A DNA stretch of 64,000 nucleotides from Methanoregula sp. (GTDB lineage: Archaea; Halobacteriota; Methanomicrobia; Methanomicrobiales; Methanospirillaceae). Shown here one piece after another: positions 1 through 7,984 of this stretch. How positions within the stretch are numbered: the stretch's first letter is position 1; every line of letters starts with the position of its first letter. The translations under genes were made by a program, and so were the position numbers. The notes beneath the pieces were generated by a model. The model was not told where the DNA came from and ran no database searches. It saw only the letters and a program-made list of their open reading frames with translations. The DNA lies in contig CP112999.1 in NCBI GenBank assembly GCA_026625165.1, forward strand, positions 868,001 through 932,000. The letters are read 5' to 3'.

Positions 1-1098
1 ACCGGCCTTCGTCGGGTCGTACCGCCCGGCCGGAACCGGGGTCTGGGCGGGTGCAGGGGTGTTGACCGGTAAAACGGAAGGAGTTACCGCAGGGCCCGGC
101 TGAACGTCGGGGATATGGGTGTGCCGGTCCCTGCCCGGCAGATAGATGCGGGTGTCATCGACAGTTTCGCATGTGCCGTTGATCTTCAGGCAGTACGCGT
201 TTGCAAGTGCCTGCGATGCCGAATTCGGCGGCCAGGGAGGCATGCTGTTTTCCGTTCCAAGGTGTGTGGCATAGGTAACTGCATCCGCAAAGCTCATTGG
301 GGGCATCGTCTTCTGGAGATACCCGATGGTGACTCCACCGGTCCGGTCCGTCCCCAGCACGCAGTGGTAATAGATCAGGCGTTTTTTCCCGGAAGGATCG
401 CCTGTGGCCATGAGCGTGCCGATCTCATCGATGAGGTGCGCATAACTGCAGGTGGCGCCGGTGTCGGTGTTGAGGATCTCCTGGCACTGGTCGTCATTGC
501 CGCCATCACAGAACCCTACCGTTGACCATACAAGGCTGCCCTTCTGCCCACCGGGAAGGGTGCCGTCGGTGAGCGGTTCAGAACAACTGCTGTAGCTGCC
601 CCCGAAGTCCCGCTGCTCTATTGCAAAGTAAGCGGGATTGATATCACCGTGGTCGAGAAGACTTATGACAATCACGTGATACTCATCAAGATTGAAATTC
701 TGGAGTCCCGATGCAAGTGCAGCTTTTTTCCCGGGAGTAAAATAGACCGGGGCAAAGGTCTTCTGGTTCTGGATCATCGCGTTGAGCTCGTCATAGGCAA
801 AGCGCCAGTCAGAATGGTTCATGCACGGGCTTGCTTTCGGATCGTTTCCCTTCCCGTTCCGTATGATCAGGGGCGTCGGGCCCCGCACGAGAATATTCCC
901 GTTCGACTCCGAGATATCCACGACCGTGGGGGCGGCAAGCTGCACCCGGTTCTCTTCCTGCAGGTTGAACCGGTTCCAGCAGCAGGTTCCATCAAGGGCG
1001 GCGGGTTTTTCATTGCAGGCTGCCACCTCAGCTGCGGCCACGAACCCTGCAAGGAGGATCAGGCAGATGCAGAGGGGTGCAACGCGTCGCGGGTTCAT
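1..1098 (-). CDS. Secreted protein-tyrosine-phosphatase-like protein (3' end outside window)
   Basis: The minus-strand frame is open from an ATG at 1098 to the window edge, giving 366 codons without a stop, so the C-terminus is missing. Residues 1-25 form a signal peptide (positive MNPRR start, then a hydrophobic stretch). Residues 245-252 read HCVLGTDR, the HCx5R phosphate-binding loop of protein tyrosine and dual-specificity phosphatases, with Cys246 as nucleophile and Arg252 as phosphate ligand, followed by TGG. Several cysteines before this motif suit an exported, disulfide-bonded protein. The last visible residues are Pro/Thr-rich, like the linkers before C-terminal anchors of methanogen surface proteins. 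Predicted role: phosphatase outside the cell membrane, substrate unknown. The HCx5R loop is seen directly; membership in a named phosphatase family is inference. Confidence 0.75.
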   Translation of the reverse strand, partial: MNPRRVAPLCICLILLAGFVAAAEVAACNEKPAALDGTCCWNRFNLQEENRVQLAAPTVVDISESNGNILVRGPTPLIIRNGKGNDPKASPCMNHSDWRFAYDELNAMIQNQKTFAPVYFTPGKKAALASGLQNFNLDEYHVIVISLLDHGDINPAYFAIEQRDFGGSYSSCSEPLTDGTLPGGQKGSLVWSTVGFCDGGNDDQCQEILNTDTGATCSYAHLIDEIGTLMATGDPSGKKRLIYYHCVLGTDRTGGVTIGYLQKTMPPMSFADAVTYATHLGTENSMPPWPPNSASQALANAYCLKINGTCETVDDTRIYLPGRDRHTHIPDVQPGPAVTPSVLPVNTPAPAQTPVPAGRYDPTKAG

Positions 1099-1312
1099 AT
1101 GATGGCTCCGGTTTTGTTCATATGGGTCAGTTATAATTGATGGGTAATATACCATTAATACACCTGATTCTATGCTTTGTTCTCGTCGATCATTCCAGTA
1201 GAATTTTATTTCCAGATTTCGCAATAAAAAGTGCAGAAAAATTTCAACCGGTTTGTGAATTACTCTATTGATTTCTATAATCCAGTGATTGCCCCGCCCA
1301 GCGCGGCGCCTC

Positions 1313-1334
1313 GAAGAACTCATCAGAGTTCTTC
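1313..1334. repeat. Short perfect hairpin, type A copy 1
   Basis: Nine-base arms GAAGAACTC and GAGTTCTTC enclose a 4-base loop ATCA. An identical 22-base copy lies at 1676-1697, and a variant with a changed left arm lies near 1568-1590. A second perfect hairpin (ATCAGC, loop CCTT, GCTGAT) follows at 1339-1354. Confidence 0.85.
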
Positions 1335-1587
1335 TCAAATCAGCCCTTGCTGATGCAACGGTCTATACTCCCTTATCGCGCGGCAGGCCGGTCGGTTTAT
1401 CTCAAAAATGATAATCTGGTATTTTTCACTTGATTTTAAAAAACCTCTCAAAACATGCCTTATAGCGTAAAACCCGGCGAGGCGTTTTGCACTTAGGTGT
1501 ATCGTAAATGGGGAATGCCACTGCGGCAGGGGCGAAGACTGAGTGGTCTGTCAGTACCACGAAGATGAGAAGAATTCGTCAGAGTTC

Positions 1588-1671
1588 TTCGAATTATCAA
1601 ACCACGAAGTGGTGAGAAACGAGAATATTCAGAAAGAATCTTCGAATTGTCGAACCACGAAGTGGTGAGAC
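1588..1671. repeat. Direct repeat with ACCAC-GAA-GTGGT hairpins
   Basis: Two copies of a roughly 31-base sequence, starting at 1588 and 1641 (53 bases apart), differ at two positions. Each ends in a perfect hairpin with arms ACCAC and GTGGT around GAA (1601-1613 and 1654-1666). Confidence 0.8.
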
Positions 1672-1675
1672 TGGA

Positions 1676-1697
1676 GAAGAACTCATCAGAGTTCTTC
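1676..1697. repeat. Short perfect hairpin, type A copy 2
   Basis: Identical over all 22 bases to the hairpin at 1313-1334, including the ATCA loop. It lies directly after the second ACCAC/GTGGT repeat. Confidence 0.85.
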
Positions 1698-1854
1698 GAA
1701 GCAGTGTTAACGCATCCAATCCCAAAATAGACCAATATCCACCTCTTTTGAGATTCCGATTGGTCATAATTGTTGTGTCCAGCACTATACAATAAAAGGC
1801 AACTTACCGATCATTATATTGTTATTCCTGCCAACAATTGATCGATGTGTTCGT

Positions 1855-2400
1855 ATGTACCGCGGGCAGATGTTTATCCTTAAAGGGATCATTGGAATAA
1901 TATTCGGGATCATTGCGGTGGCAATACCGGGTTTTACCCTTGGGACGTTATTTACAATCTTCGGGCTGTTCATCATTGCAGCGGGCATCATCGCGTTTCT
2001 TTTCGCGGTCACGTCCCACCCAAAAGACTCCTCGCTGTGGTTCTGGCTCTCACTGGGCATCCTTGCGCTTGGCCTGTTGTCCGTGTTATTTCCAGAGATG
2101 ATCGCGTTATCATTTGCCATCATCATCGCAGGCTGGGCGCTCATCACCGGTATATTTGATCTCGAACACTGCATCACAGGGCGACGGTACTTTTATTATC
2201 TTTTCGGGGGCATGTCCGGCACATTTATCGCTCTCCTTGTAGCTCTCCTGTATTTTGTCCCGGCATTGCGGGCTGATTACCTGATGACGACGTTTGGCGT
2301 GTTTGTCTTTGTGTTCGGCATCTTTTCACTGGTGATCGGCATGATGATCATCAAAGGAAAGATGCAGGATGCCATCCGGGTTCCCTCCGGTCAGGAGTGA
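1855..2400 (+). CDS. HdeD-like (DUF308) membrane protein
   Basis: A protein of about 181 residues made almost wholly of six hydrophobic helices with short loops, including paired Gly-rich segments such as IIGIIFGIIAVAIPG and LSLGILALGLLSVLFP. This duplicated three-helix layout and the length match the HdeD/DUF308 family, named after an E. coli acid-stress protein; its biochemical role in archaea is unknown. I prefer the ATG at 1855 (MYRGQMF) because the residues before it, from 1819, are not membrane-like and no ribosome-binding site precedes either start; the mRNA may be leaderless or nearly so. It stands alone between a gene-free interval and a lipid reductase gene read in the same direction. 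Confidence 0.75.
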   Translation: MYRGQMFILKGIIGIIFGIIAVAIPGFTLGTLFTIFGLFIIAAGIIAFLFAVTSHPKDSSLWFWLSLGILALGLLSVLFPEMIALSFAIIIAGWALITGIFDLEHCITGRRYFYYLFGGMSGTFIALLVALLYFVPALRADYLMTTFGVFVFVFGIFSLVIGMMIIKGKMQDAIRVPSGQE

Positions 2401-2499
2401 GGTGCGGTACATCCTTCTTTATGCAAGGCGGATGCTGCCCCGCACCACAACCCCGGCAAAGGCATTTTATCAGGATTATTCCTGCGGGTTCCGTGTTTC

Positions 2500-3645
2500 A
2501 TGTATGATGTGATTGTTATTGGTGCAGGCCCTGCGGGCAGTGCCGCAGCGCGGATTTGTGCAAAAAGCGGCCTTGATACTCTCTGCATCGAGGAGCACGG
2601 CACGGTGGGGTACCCGGTGCAGTGCGCCGGGCTGCTCTCGAATGCCGCCTTTGACGAATGCGGGGTATCGCAGCGCCCCGTGCTCAATACTGTCAGCGGG
2701 GCACGTATCGTGTCCGGTTATGGCAGCGAACTGCTCTTTGACGCAAAGACAACAAAAGCCGTTGTTGTCGACCGTTGTATGCTGGACCGGGAAATGGCAG
2801 AGCGGGCAGCAGACTGCGGTGCTGAGTTCCGGCTGAAGACCGGCGTGTATGGCGTGAACGGGACTACCGTCCTCACCCGGGGGATCAACGGCCACGAGGA
2901 ATTTTCAGGAAATCTTCTGGTCGCAGCAGACGGCCCCCGCAGCACCATCGCCCGCCTTCTGGGAATGGAACGCCAGAAGGTCTACCTTGCGGGGATACAG
3001 GCGGATATGCCGTACGAATGCAATCCATCGGTTGTGGAGATCTATCCGGATGCATCGCCTGATTTTTTCGGCTGGCTGATCCCTGCAGGCAAGGGCAGGG
3101 TCCGTATCGGTCTCTGCACAAAAACACAGGCACCGGAACGGTTTGCCGCATTTGTGAAACGGTTCGGGACAACCTTCACGCATATTGTCACCGGAACGCT
3201 GCCGCTCGGCCTGATGCCACGGACATACGGGCACCGGACGTTATTTGTGGGTGATGCTGCCGGGTTTCCGAAGCCAACGTCGGGCGGAGGGATATATACC
3301 GGTATCCGCTCTGCGCGGCACGCGGCTGCAGTGGCAGCGGATGCCTGCGAACAGGGGAGGTTTGATGATGCGGTGCTCGCCGGTTACGAGCAGCGGTGGA
3401 AGGCAGATATCGGGCGTGAACTCGAGCTGGGGTTCCGGCTCTATGCCATGCGTCAGGAGATGTCTCCGGAAGATATTGACCGGATCCTGAGGGCGCTCAA
3501 TGACCCGGAGGTCGTTGCCACCATCGTGCAGTACGGCGATATGGACCGCCCCGGAACTCTGGTTAGAAAACTGCTAAAAAAACCCGCGATTCTTGCCTTG
3601 GCCGGACCGCTGCTGAAATCCGGTATCCGCTCGCTCGTTGGATGA
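2500..3645 (+). CDS. Geranylgeranyl reductase family flavoprotein (archaeal lipid saturation)
   Basis: A 381-residue FAD-dependent reductase. The N-terminus has the dinucleotide-binding motif GAGPAG at residues 8-13, and residues around 245-265 have a second FAD contact (FVGDAAGFPKPTSGGG). An early PVQCAGLL segment matches the conserved Cys-containing region of digeranylgeranylglycerophospholipid reductases. Family role: stepwise reduction of double bonds in the isoprenoid chains of archaeal ether lipids at the cytoplasmic membrane face. Methanogens often carry several paralogues, some acting on other isoprenoids, so the exact substrate is inferred. The ATG at 2500 is the only start that keeps the nucleotide-binding motif at the normal distance from the N-terminus. 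The gene converges on cbiM at 3691. Confidence 0.85.
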   Translation: MYDVIVIGAGPAGSAAARICAKSGLDTLCIEEHGTVGYPVQCAGLLSNAAFDECGVSQRPVLNTVSGARIVSGYGSELLFDAKTTKAVVVDRCMLDREMAERAADCGAEFRLKTGVYGVNGTTVLTRGINGHEEFSGNLLVAADGPRSTIARLLGMERQKVYLAGIQADMPYECNPSVVEIYPDASPDFFGWLIPAGKGRVRIGLCTKTQAPERFAAFVKRFGTTFTHIVTGTLPLGLMPRTYGHRTLFVGDAAGFPKPTSGGGIYTGIRSARHAAAVAADACEQGRFDDAVLAGYEQRWKADIGRELELGFRLYAMRQEMSPEDIDRILRALNDPEVVATIVQYGDMDRPGTLVRKLLKKPAILALAGPLLKSGIRSLVG

Positions 3646-3690
3646 CCGGGAAAAATCCGGTAGCTCCCTGACGGGCCTGGACGCGGGTGC

Positions 3691-4341
3691 CTATGCATCC
3701 CTTCTTTTCAGCAGATCCGGCCGGATATGCACCAGATATGCCACCATGAACCCGGTGATCACCGACTCGATCACGGCAACAGCAAGGTTAATTGCGACGA
3801 GAAGTGAGAGCCCGGCAAGGACCTGATCCGCGCTCTGGGTAACCCCCTGGATCCCGGAGATGAGGATAATGGCAACCATGACCCCATTGCCGCAAACAAG
3901 CCCGGAAAATGTCGCAGTGGCGGCACAGACAAACGGGCTTTTTACTGCTTTTGAAAACAGGTAATAGAGGGCTCCTGCCACCACCACTTCGGTCACGTTG
4001 ACAAGCACGTTTGCCCCGATCATGCTCCAGCCGCCATGCCCGATTGCGGCGGCGAGGATATTGATAATGAATACAATGAGGCAGCCGACGGCCGGGCCGG
4101 TGAGGATGCCAACCAGCGGGGTCATGCTGAGGTGGACCCCGCCGGCAACCGGTATCTCGAATAAAAAGACCACGAACAACGCTGCGGTGCAGAACCCGGC
4201 GAGCGTGACAAGGCGGCCGTCGATCTTTTTTACTGACCGCAGCCAGAGAACCGAACCCCCGATAATCAGGATTGCGGCGATCCACCAGACCGCGACCCAG
4301 AACAGTGCCAGTGTCCCGTCTTCAAGATGTATATGTGCCAT
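3691..4341 (-). CDS. cbiM: ECF-type Ni/Co transporter substrate-binding subunit CbiM (cluster 1)
   Basis: A 216-residue integral membrane protein with about six or seven helices. It starts MAHIHLEDG, a variant of the family's MHIPDG start in which the N-terminal amine and the early His coordinate the metal; here an Ala comes before the first His and a second His follows at position 5. The central LTGPAVGCLIVFIINILAAA and GGWSMIGANVLVN segments match CbiM/NikM. In this cluster no small CbiN or PDGLE partner is present. The start is supported by GGTGA seven bases upstream. The gene is last in the set, 133 bases after cbiO, and a TATA-like element in the gap suggests it may also have its own promoter. 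Cobalt versus nickel preference cannot be read from the sequence. Confidence 0.85.
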   Translation of the reverse strand: MAHIHLEDGTLALFWVAVWWIAAILIIGGSVLWLRSVKKIDGRLVTLAGFCTAALFVVFLFEIPVAGGVHLSMTPLVGILTGPAVGCLIVFIINILAAAIGHGGWSMIGANVLVNVTEVVVAGALYYLFSKAVKSPFVCAATATFSGLVCGNGVMVAIILISGIQGVTQSADQVLAGLSLLVAINLAVAVIESVITGFMVAYLVHIRPDLLKRRDA

Positions 4342-4445
4342 GATCGTTCACCGGATGCTGTAACTTTGGGGGTTGTTGTATTCTCATCACTCACCATTAT
4401 CGCAGGAAAATATCAAGGTTATTGAAAAGTTGGGCTTACTCCAAT

Positions 4446-4456
4446 TTTTTTATATC
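4446..4456 (-). promoter_or_regulatory. Possible TATA element for cbiM (cluster 1)
   Basis: The minus strand reads GATATAAAAAAAT in the 133-base gap between cbiO and cbiM, about 105 bases before the cbiM start. The composition suits an archaeal TATA box, but the leader would be long; position and role are inferred. Confidence 0.35.
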
Positions 4457-4474
4457 GCGCAGGTCTCCCCCCTT

Positions 4475-5353
4475 TCATTCACGAAGCTTGGCAATGACTT
4501 CGTCCAGCCGGACCGGCTGCCCGCGTGGGCTGATTTCATGCCGGGCGCAGTATTCGAGATATACCCGGACCAGCACCGGAATTTTCAAACCTGCCTCTGC
4601 GATAAGGTCCGGGTCATAGAAGATCTCCGCAGGAGCACCTTCGGCAAAAACCGAACCGTTTTTTACCAGGCACACCCGGTCAGCGATCCGTGCGGCAAGG
4701 TCGAGGTCATGGGTTGCGATCACAACACTGATGCCATGCCGGTTCTTGAAATCGAGGATGAGCCTCTCGATCATCTCACAGTGAACAGGGTCAAGATCCG
4801 AGGTCGGTTCGTCGAGTGCGATAATCCGGGGCTTCATGGCAAGGATACCGGCGATCGAGACCAGCCGTTTCTGTCCCCCGCTCAGATAGTTGGGCAATTT
4901 GTGGATGAGATCCGCAGCACCCACCGCTTCAAGCGCGCCCATCGCAGCCGTTTTTGCTTCAGCAACGGACATGCCCATGTTAAGGGGCCCGAACATCACA
5001 TCATCGATGACGGTCGGGGCAAAGAGCTGGTCTTCAGACCGCTGGAACACGATGCCCACCTCCTTCCAGAGATCTTTGCGTTCTCCGCCGACAATCGACC
5101 TGCCATTGACCCAGATATCTCCCTGCGAAGGGGTGAGGAGCCCGTTTAAGTGTTCGATCAACGTGGACTTGCCCGATCCGTTGGGACCGCAGAGCGCGAC
5201 AATCTCGTTTTTTAACACGGAGAAGCACATGTCGTGGATCCCAACACTCCCGTCAGGGTAGGTATGGCTGGCACAGTCCACATGGATCAGTTCCCGTTCC
5301 CGGTCAACGGGCGGGCAGTGGGGGGCAAGGGGATCCCTGCGTATTACCGTCAT
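4475..5353 (-). CDS. cbiO: ECF-type Ni/Co transporter ATPase CbiO (cluster 1)
   Basis: A 292-residue ABC ATPase when started at the ATG at 5353. Walker A is GPNGSGKST, the Q-loop lies in GIVFQRSEDQLFAPTV (the extended form typical of ECF ATPases), the signature is LSGGQKR, Walker B is RIIALDEPT, and the switch His lies in IATHDLD. It hydrolyses ATP to drive metal uptake through CbiM and CbiQ. A longer frame runs upstream to 5494 but overlaps cbiQ and looks like a shadow. The gene follows cbiQ after 4 bases, so the two are surely co-transcribed. About 30 residues come before the ABC domain, a little more than in the paralogue at 10497. Confidence 0.9.
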   Translation of the reverse strand: MTVIRRDPLAPHCPPVDRERELIHVDCASHTYPDGSVGIHDMCFSVLKNEIVALCGPNGSGKSTLIEHLNGLLTPSQGDIWVNGRSIVGGERKDLWKEVGIVFQRSEDQLFAPTVIDDVMFGPLNMGMSVAEAKTAAMGALEAVGAADLIHKLPNYLSGGQKRLVSIAGILAMKPRIIALDEPTSDLDPVHCEMIERLILDFKNRHGISVVIATHDLDLAARIADRVCLVKNGSVFAEGAPAEIFYDPDLIAEAGLKIPVLVRVYLEYCARHEISPRGQPVRLDEVIAKLRE

Positions 5354-5357
5354 GTTA

Positions 5358-6173
5358 CTACCCACCTGTGCCTGGAACCATCCACGTGACAATGGCAATC
5401 GTGATCGCAAACGCGCAAATGACCCCGTAACCGCACCAGCCGGGTCGCGGGATTCCAGTCCCTGCAACGTACGACCCCTGATATCCGCGTGCATTCATTG
5501 CCTTGTTAACCCGTTCCGCCCTTTCGAAGGAACGGATGAACACGAGCGCAAAGATTTCGGCAAACAGCCTTCCCTGCACCCACACGGAACGGATGATCCC
5601 GCCGCCCCGGGACCGTACTGCCTTGATCATAGTGCCGGCCATGGCAAGGGTCAGGAACAGAAACCGGTATGCAAGTAAGAAGATCTGGTCAAGGGGAGAG
5701 GGAAAAAGGCGGGAGATCATACCTGAGAAGTGCCGGTACCGCGTTGTCATTAAGAAGAACAATGAGAAGGTAACCGATATCATGGCTTTGAGAAGGAGGG
5801 TGATCACAAGGATGGCGCCGTTGTCCGATAGTGAAATGGCAACCCCTGCAATCGAAAAAGAGACGAGTGCGGTTCCTGGTTCGCCCCATGCCATGATCCC
5901 CACCAGTGAAAGTACAAACACGAGCGGCAGGAGATACCATGCGAACAGTTTTTTTAACGGGAGCCCGGCACTCCAGTATACCAGAAGGACCATGAGGTAG
6001 AGTCCTGCACAGACAACGAGGTTACGGGTGAGCGTTACAAGCAGGATCACACATACGAGTGCAGCGAACTTCGTCCATGGGCTCACCTTTGAAAAGAACG
6101 AGTCCCCGCGTTCGGCATACGCGGTGATCAGGTCAAGATCCGGAATATGCTGCGAGATCATCGTGGAACTCAT
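5358..6173 (-). CDS. cbiQ: ECF transporter transmembrane subunit CbiQ (cluster 1)
   Basis: A 271-residue membrane protein with about five or six helices. The first cytoplasmic stretch (SFFSKVSPWTKF) and the late coupling region RGGGI...RSFERAERVNKAMNARGY match the EcfT/CbiQ family, whose Ala-Arg-Gly motifs contact the CbiO ATPases. It transmits ATP hydrolysis to the CbiM subunit. It lies between the metalloregulator gene, 9 bases upstream, and cbiO, 4 bases downstream. The paralogue at 11327 is of similar length but clearly diverged, so the two clusters are not a recent duplication. Confidence 0.88.
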   Translation of the reverse strand: MSSTMISQHIPDLDLITAYAERGDSFFSKVSPWTKFAALVCVILLVTLTRNLVVCAGLYLMVLLVYWSAGLPLKKLFAWYLLPLVFVLSLVGIMAWGEPGTALVSFSIAGVAISLSDNGAILVITLLLKAMISVTFSLFFLMTTRYRHFSGMISRLFPSPLDQIFLLAYRFLFLTLAMAGTMIKAVRSRGGGIIRSVWVQGRLFAEIFALVFIRSFERAERVNKAMNARGYQGSYVAGTGIPRPGWCGYGVICAFAITIAIVTWMVPGTGG

Positions 6174-6182
6174 ACAAAAACC

Positions 6183-6659
6183 TCATGGAACATCAGGAAT
6201 GGACGTGTTCCCGGTTCTTTTTTTCGTCCGGTTTTCCTCCCCCATGCACCCGGTATCATGGGTGATTGAACCGCAGGTGCCTTCCTGCGGGTGCCCCATC
6301 GTCCGGCAGATCCGGTCAACTGCGTTCTTTGTGACATAGCTCTCGAATCGCGATGCCTCTTTGCATGCCGCTTCCTGTGAAAACCCGTAATGCGTCAGCA
6401 TGAGGCTGAGGATCCGGTGCCGTTTTACAAAAAATCCGGCATACTGTTTTCCCCGGCTGGAGAGCACGATCCTCTGGTACGGGGCATGAGTAAGAAACCC
6501 ACGTTCAGTCAGGTCACTGATCGTTTTTGAGATCGTGGAAGCATCAACCGAAAAGTGGGTGGCGAGATCTATAGTCTTTGCTGATCCTCCGCGCTCGTAG
6601 ATATACTTGAGATATTCGACCTTCCGTGCCGGGAGGTCATGCCCGTTCTCATCAGCCAT
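6183..6659 (-). CDS. DtxR/MntR-type metal-dependent regulator
   Basis: About 158 residues from the ATG at 6659. The N-terminal half is a winged helix (KVEYLKYIYERGGSAKTIDL, then VDASTISKTISDLTERGFL) as in DtxR/MntR, and the next part (KRHRILSLMLTHYGFSQEAA...EASRFESYVTK) corresponds to the metal-binding dimerization domain. The tail carries a Cys/His-rich stretch (CRTMGHPQEGTC, HDTGC) that could bind metal. The gene is first in an operon with cbiQ, cbiO and cbiM, so it most likely senses nickel or cobalt and controls its own uptake operon; this is inference from context. A TTG start at 6683 is possible, but it would overlap the palindrome at 6680-6698 and leave almost no leader. Confidence 0.8.
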   Translation of the reverse strand: MADENGHDLPARKVEYLKYIYERGGSAKTIDLATHFSVDASTISKTISDLTERGFLTHAPYQRIVLSSRGKQYAGFFVKRHRILSLMLTHYGFSQEAACKEASRFESYVTKNAVDRICRTMGHPQEGTCGSITHDTGCMGEENRTKKRTGNTSIPDVP

Positions 6660-6679
6660 ACAGACTTCAGTTGAACCTG

Positions 6680-6698
6680 CCAAATCATGAAGGTTTGG
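6680..6698 (-). promoter_or_regulatory. Candidate operator of the metalloregulator-cbiQO operon
   Basis: A 19-base inverted repeat with arms CCAAA and TTTGG and a 9-base spacer. It falls at the expected transcription start, about 20-25 bases after the TATA-like element at 6709-6718 and about 20 bases before the ATG. DtxR-type operators are typically about 19 bases long, so autoregulation at this site is likely, though unproven. Confidence 0.5.
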
Positions 6699-6708
6699 AG
6701 TGATGCCA

Positions 6709-6718
6709 ACTTTTAAGG
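6709..6718 (-). promoter_or_regulatory. TATA-like element before the metalloregulator gene
   Basis: The minus strand reads CCTTAAAAG, about 50 bases before the ATG at 6659. It is the best archaeal TATA candidate in this upstream region and is correctly placed for a start site inside the 6680-6698 palindrome. Confidence 0.45.
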
Positions 6719-6859
6719 CAGCATCGAGTGAATGGGAAAGATTGGGACTTCATTAAGGGAAATAGAGAGCAACCAGCCCTGCAATCTTTTATTAATCTGA
6801 CCATACATGTTGTGTTGGGCATCTTTGTAAAGGGTTATGCTTAATAGAGATTTGTGTGT

Positions 6860-7984
6860 ATGATACAATCGTTATTTTCAGGAAAAACCTGCATAACAAT
6901 CGTTATTTTAATATTTTTTTTAACACCCGGATCCGGTGCTATGGCACACAGTGACAATTCCCTTGCCATTGTTGTACAAGATATAAAGACCGGAGAACCT
7001 TTGGGAGGAGCTGTGATCTATCTGGATGGGGCGTTTAAAGGGACAACCTCCCCGCAGGAAGCTGGCGGAACCCTGCAATTACATGATATTAAGAACGGGA
7101 CACACACGATGAGGATTACCCTGATGGGATACAGGGACGAATATATAAAACTTCTCATCCCGGATGAAAAAAAGGTTGAAGTGATGATGAATAAAGGATT
7201 TCTGTATTCCCTGAACCGGGATGACCATTATGCTAAAGGAATAAATATTATCTTTATTCCCTCATCGACTACCTTCAACTGCACGGAAAATAAAAAAGTT
7301 CCTGTCTCAACCTATACAAAAAATGAAAGCAGGTTCAGAGAAGATGTCCTGCAAATCATAAACCGCACCTTCCTGAACCTTGATCGGATCACATCCCCCT
7401 TGGTTCCTCTCCCGGCACAGTACCAGGACAGGTTTAATTTTTATTATTATTACAATCCGAAATTTTTTGCCGATGCGTTTTCAGGTTGTGCCGGAACTGT
7501 CCCGGATGCTTACTGGAATGATGTGACTTTTGGGGATATCACGGTCATTCTCTACCCTGCATACTACGGGACGTATTCCAATACTGCCTGCCTGCCTGCC
7601 GGGTGTTATAAGGCATCAGGCCCGGGAAGAAGACTCATGAAAACACCGGCCGACAAAGAATTATTGTTCACCCATGAAACCGGCCATGCAGTATTCGGGC
7701 TCGTTGATACTTACTGCGGCACCACCTATTATTTCGAGAACTTCCCGCACCCGAATGTCTGGTCGTCATATGACAAATGCAGGGAAGATGCGATGGCTGA
7801 TAAGCGAAATTCTACAAACTGCAGGCAGATCGAACAAAAATCTCCCATTACCTGCTCAAAGCAGTTCTGGCGCTGGGATCCTGACCCCGATATTATGCAA
7901 AATGTATTTTCCGGAACCTTCGGCGCAGCATCTACTCAGCGCATTAGCTATATACTAGACAATGCATGGAGTGGATCGCCATGA
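6860..7984 (+). CDS. Secreted M64-like zinc metallopeptidase with N-terminal carboxypeptidase-regulatory-like domain
   Basis: About 374 residues from the ATG at 6860 (an in-frame GTG lies two codons earlier). A signal peptide covers roughly residues 1-29. Residues about 35-110 form a beta-sandwich like carboxypeptidase regulatory or PEGA domains (VQDIKTGEPLGGAVIYLDG...). The catalytic segment, around residue 272, reads HETGHAVFGLVDTY. This fits the M64 pattern HExGHxxxGLxDEY, with two His ligands, the catalytic Glu and a third ligand Asp at the usual spacing. Cysteines around the site suggest disulfides. The protein probably cleaves peptides outside the cell. Its stop lies 19 bases inside the next gene, a membrane-anchored receiver protein, so the two are translated together. 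The exact peptidase family is inferred from the motif. Confidence 0.75.
   Translation: MIQSLFSGKTCITIVILIFFLTPGSGAMAHSDNSLAIVVQDIKTGEPLGGAVIYLDGAFKGTTSPQEAGGTLQLHDIKNGTHTMRITLMGYRDEYIKLLIPDEKKVEVMMNKGFLYSLNRDDHYAKGINIIFIPSSTTFNCTENKKVPVSTYTKNESRFREDVLQIINRTFLNLDRITSPLVPLPAQYQDRFNFYYYYNPKFFADAFSGCAGTVPDAYWNDVTFGDITVILYPAYYGTYSNTACLPAGCYKASGPGRRLMKTPADKELLFTHETGHAVFGLVDTYCGTTYYFENFPHPNVWSSYDKCREDAMADKRNSTNCRQIEQKSPITCSKQFWRWDPDPDIMQNVFSGTFGAASTQRISYILDNAWSGSP

Larger units (their letters stand above)
1099..1854. other. Gene-free interval carrying a short hairpin array
   Basis: No convincing reading frame lies between the phosphatase-like gene and the HdeD-like gene. The interval holds the 5' region of the phosphatase gene on the right side of 1098 and, between about 1313 and 1697, a set of perfect or near-perfect short palindromes and two copies of a roughly 31-base direct repeat (separate entries). 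Confidence 0.7.

Noticed and set aside
1493-1792. Minus-strand open frames in the hairpin array
   Set aside because: They run through the repeats, have no family resemblance and overlap one another in different frames.
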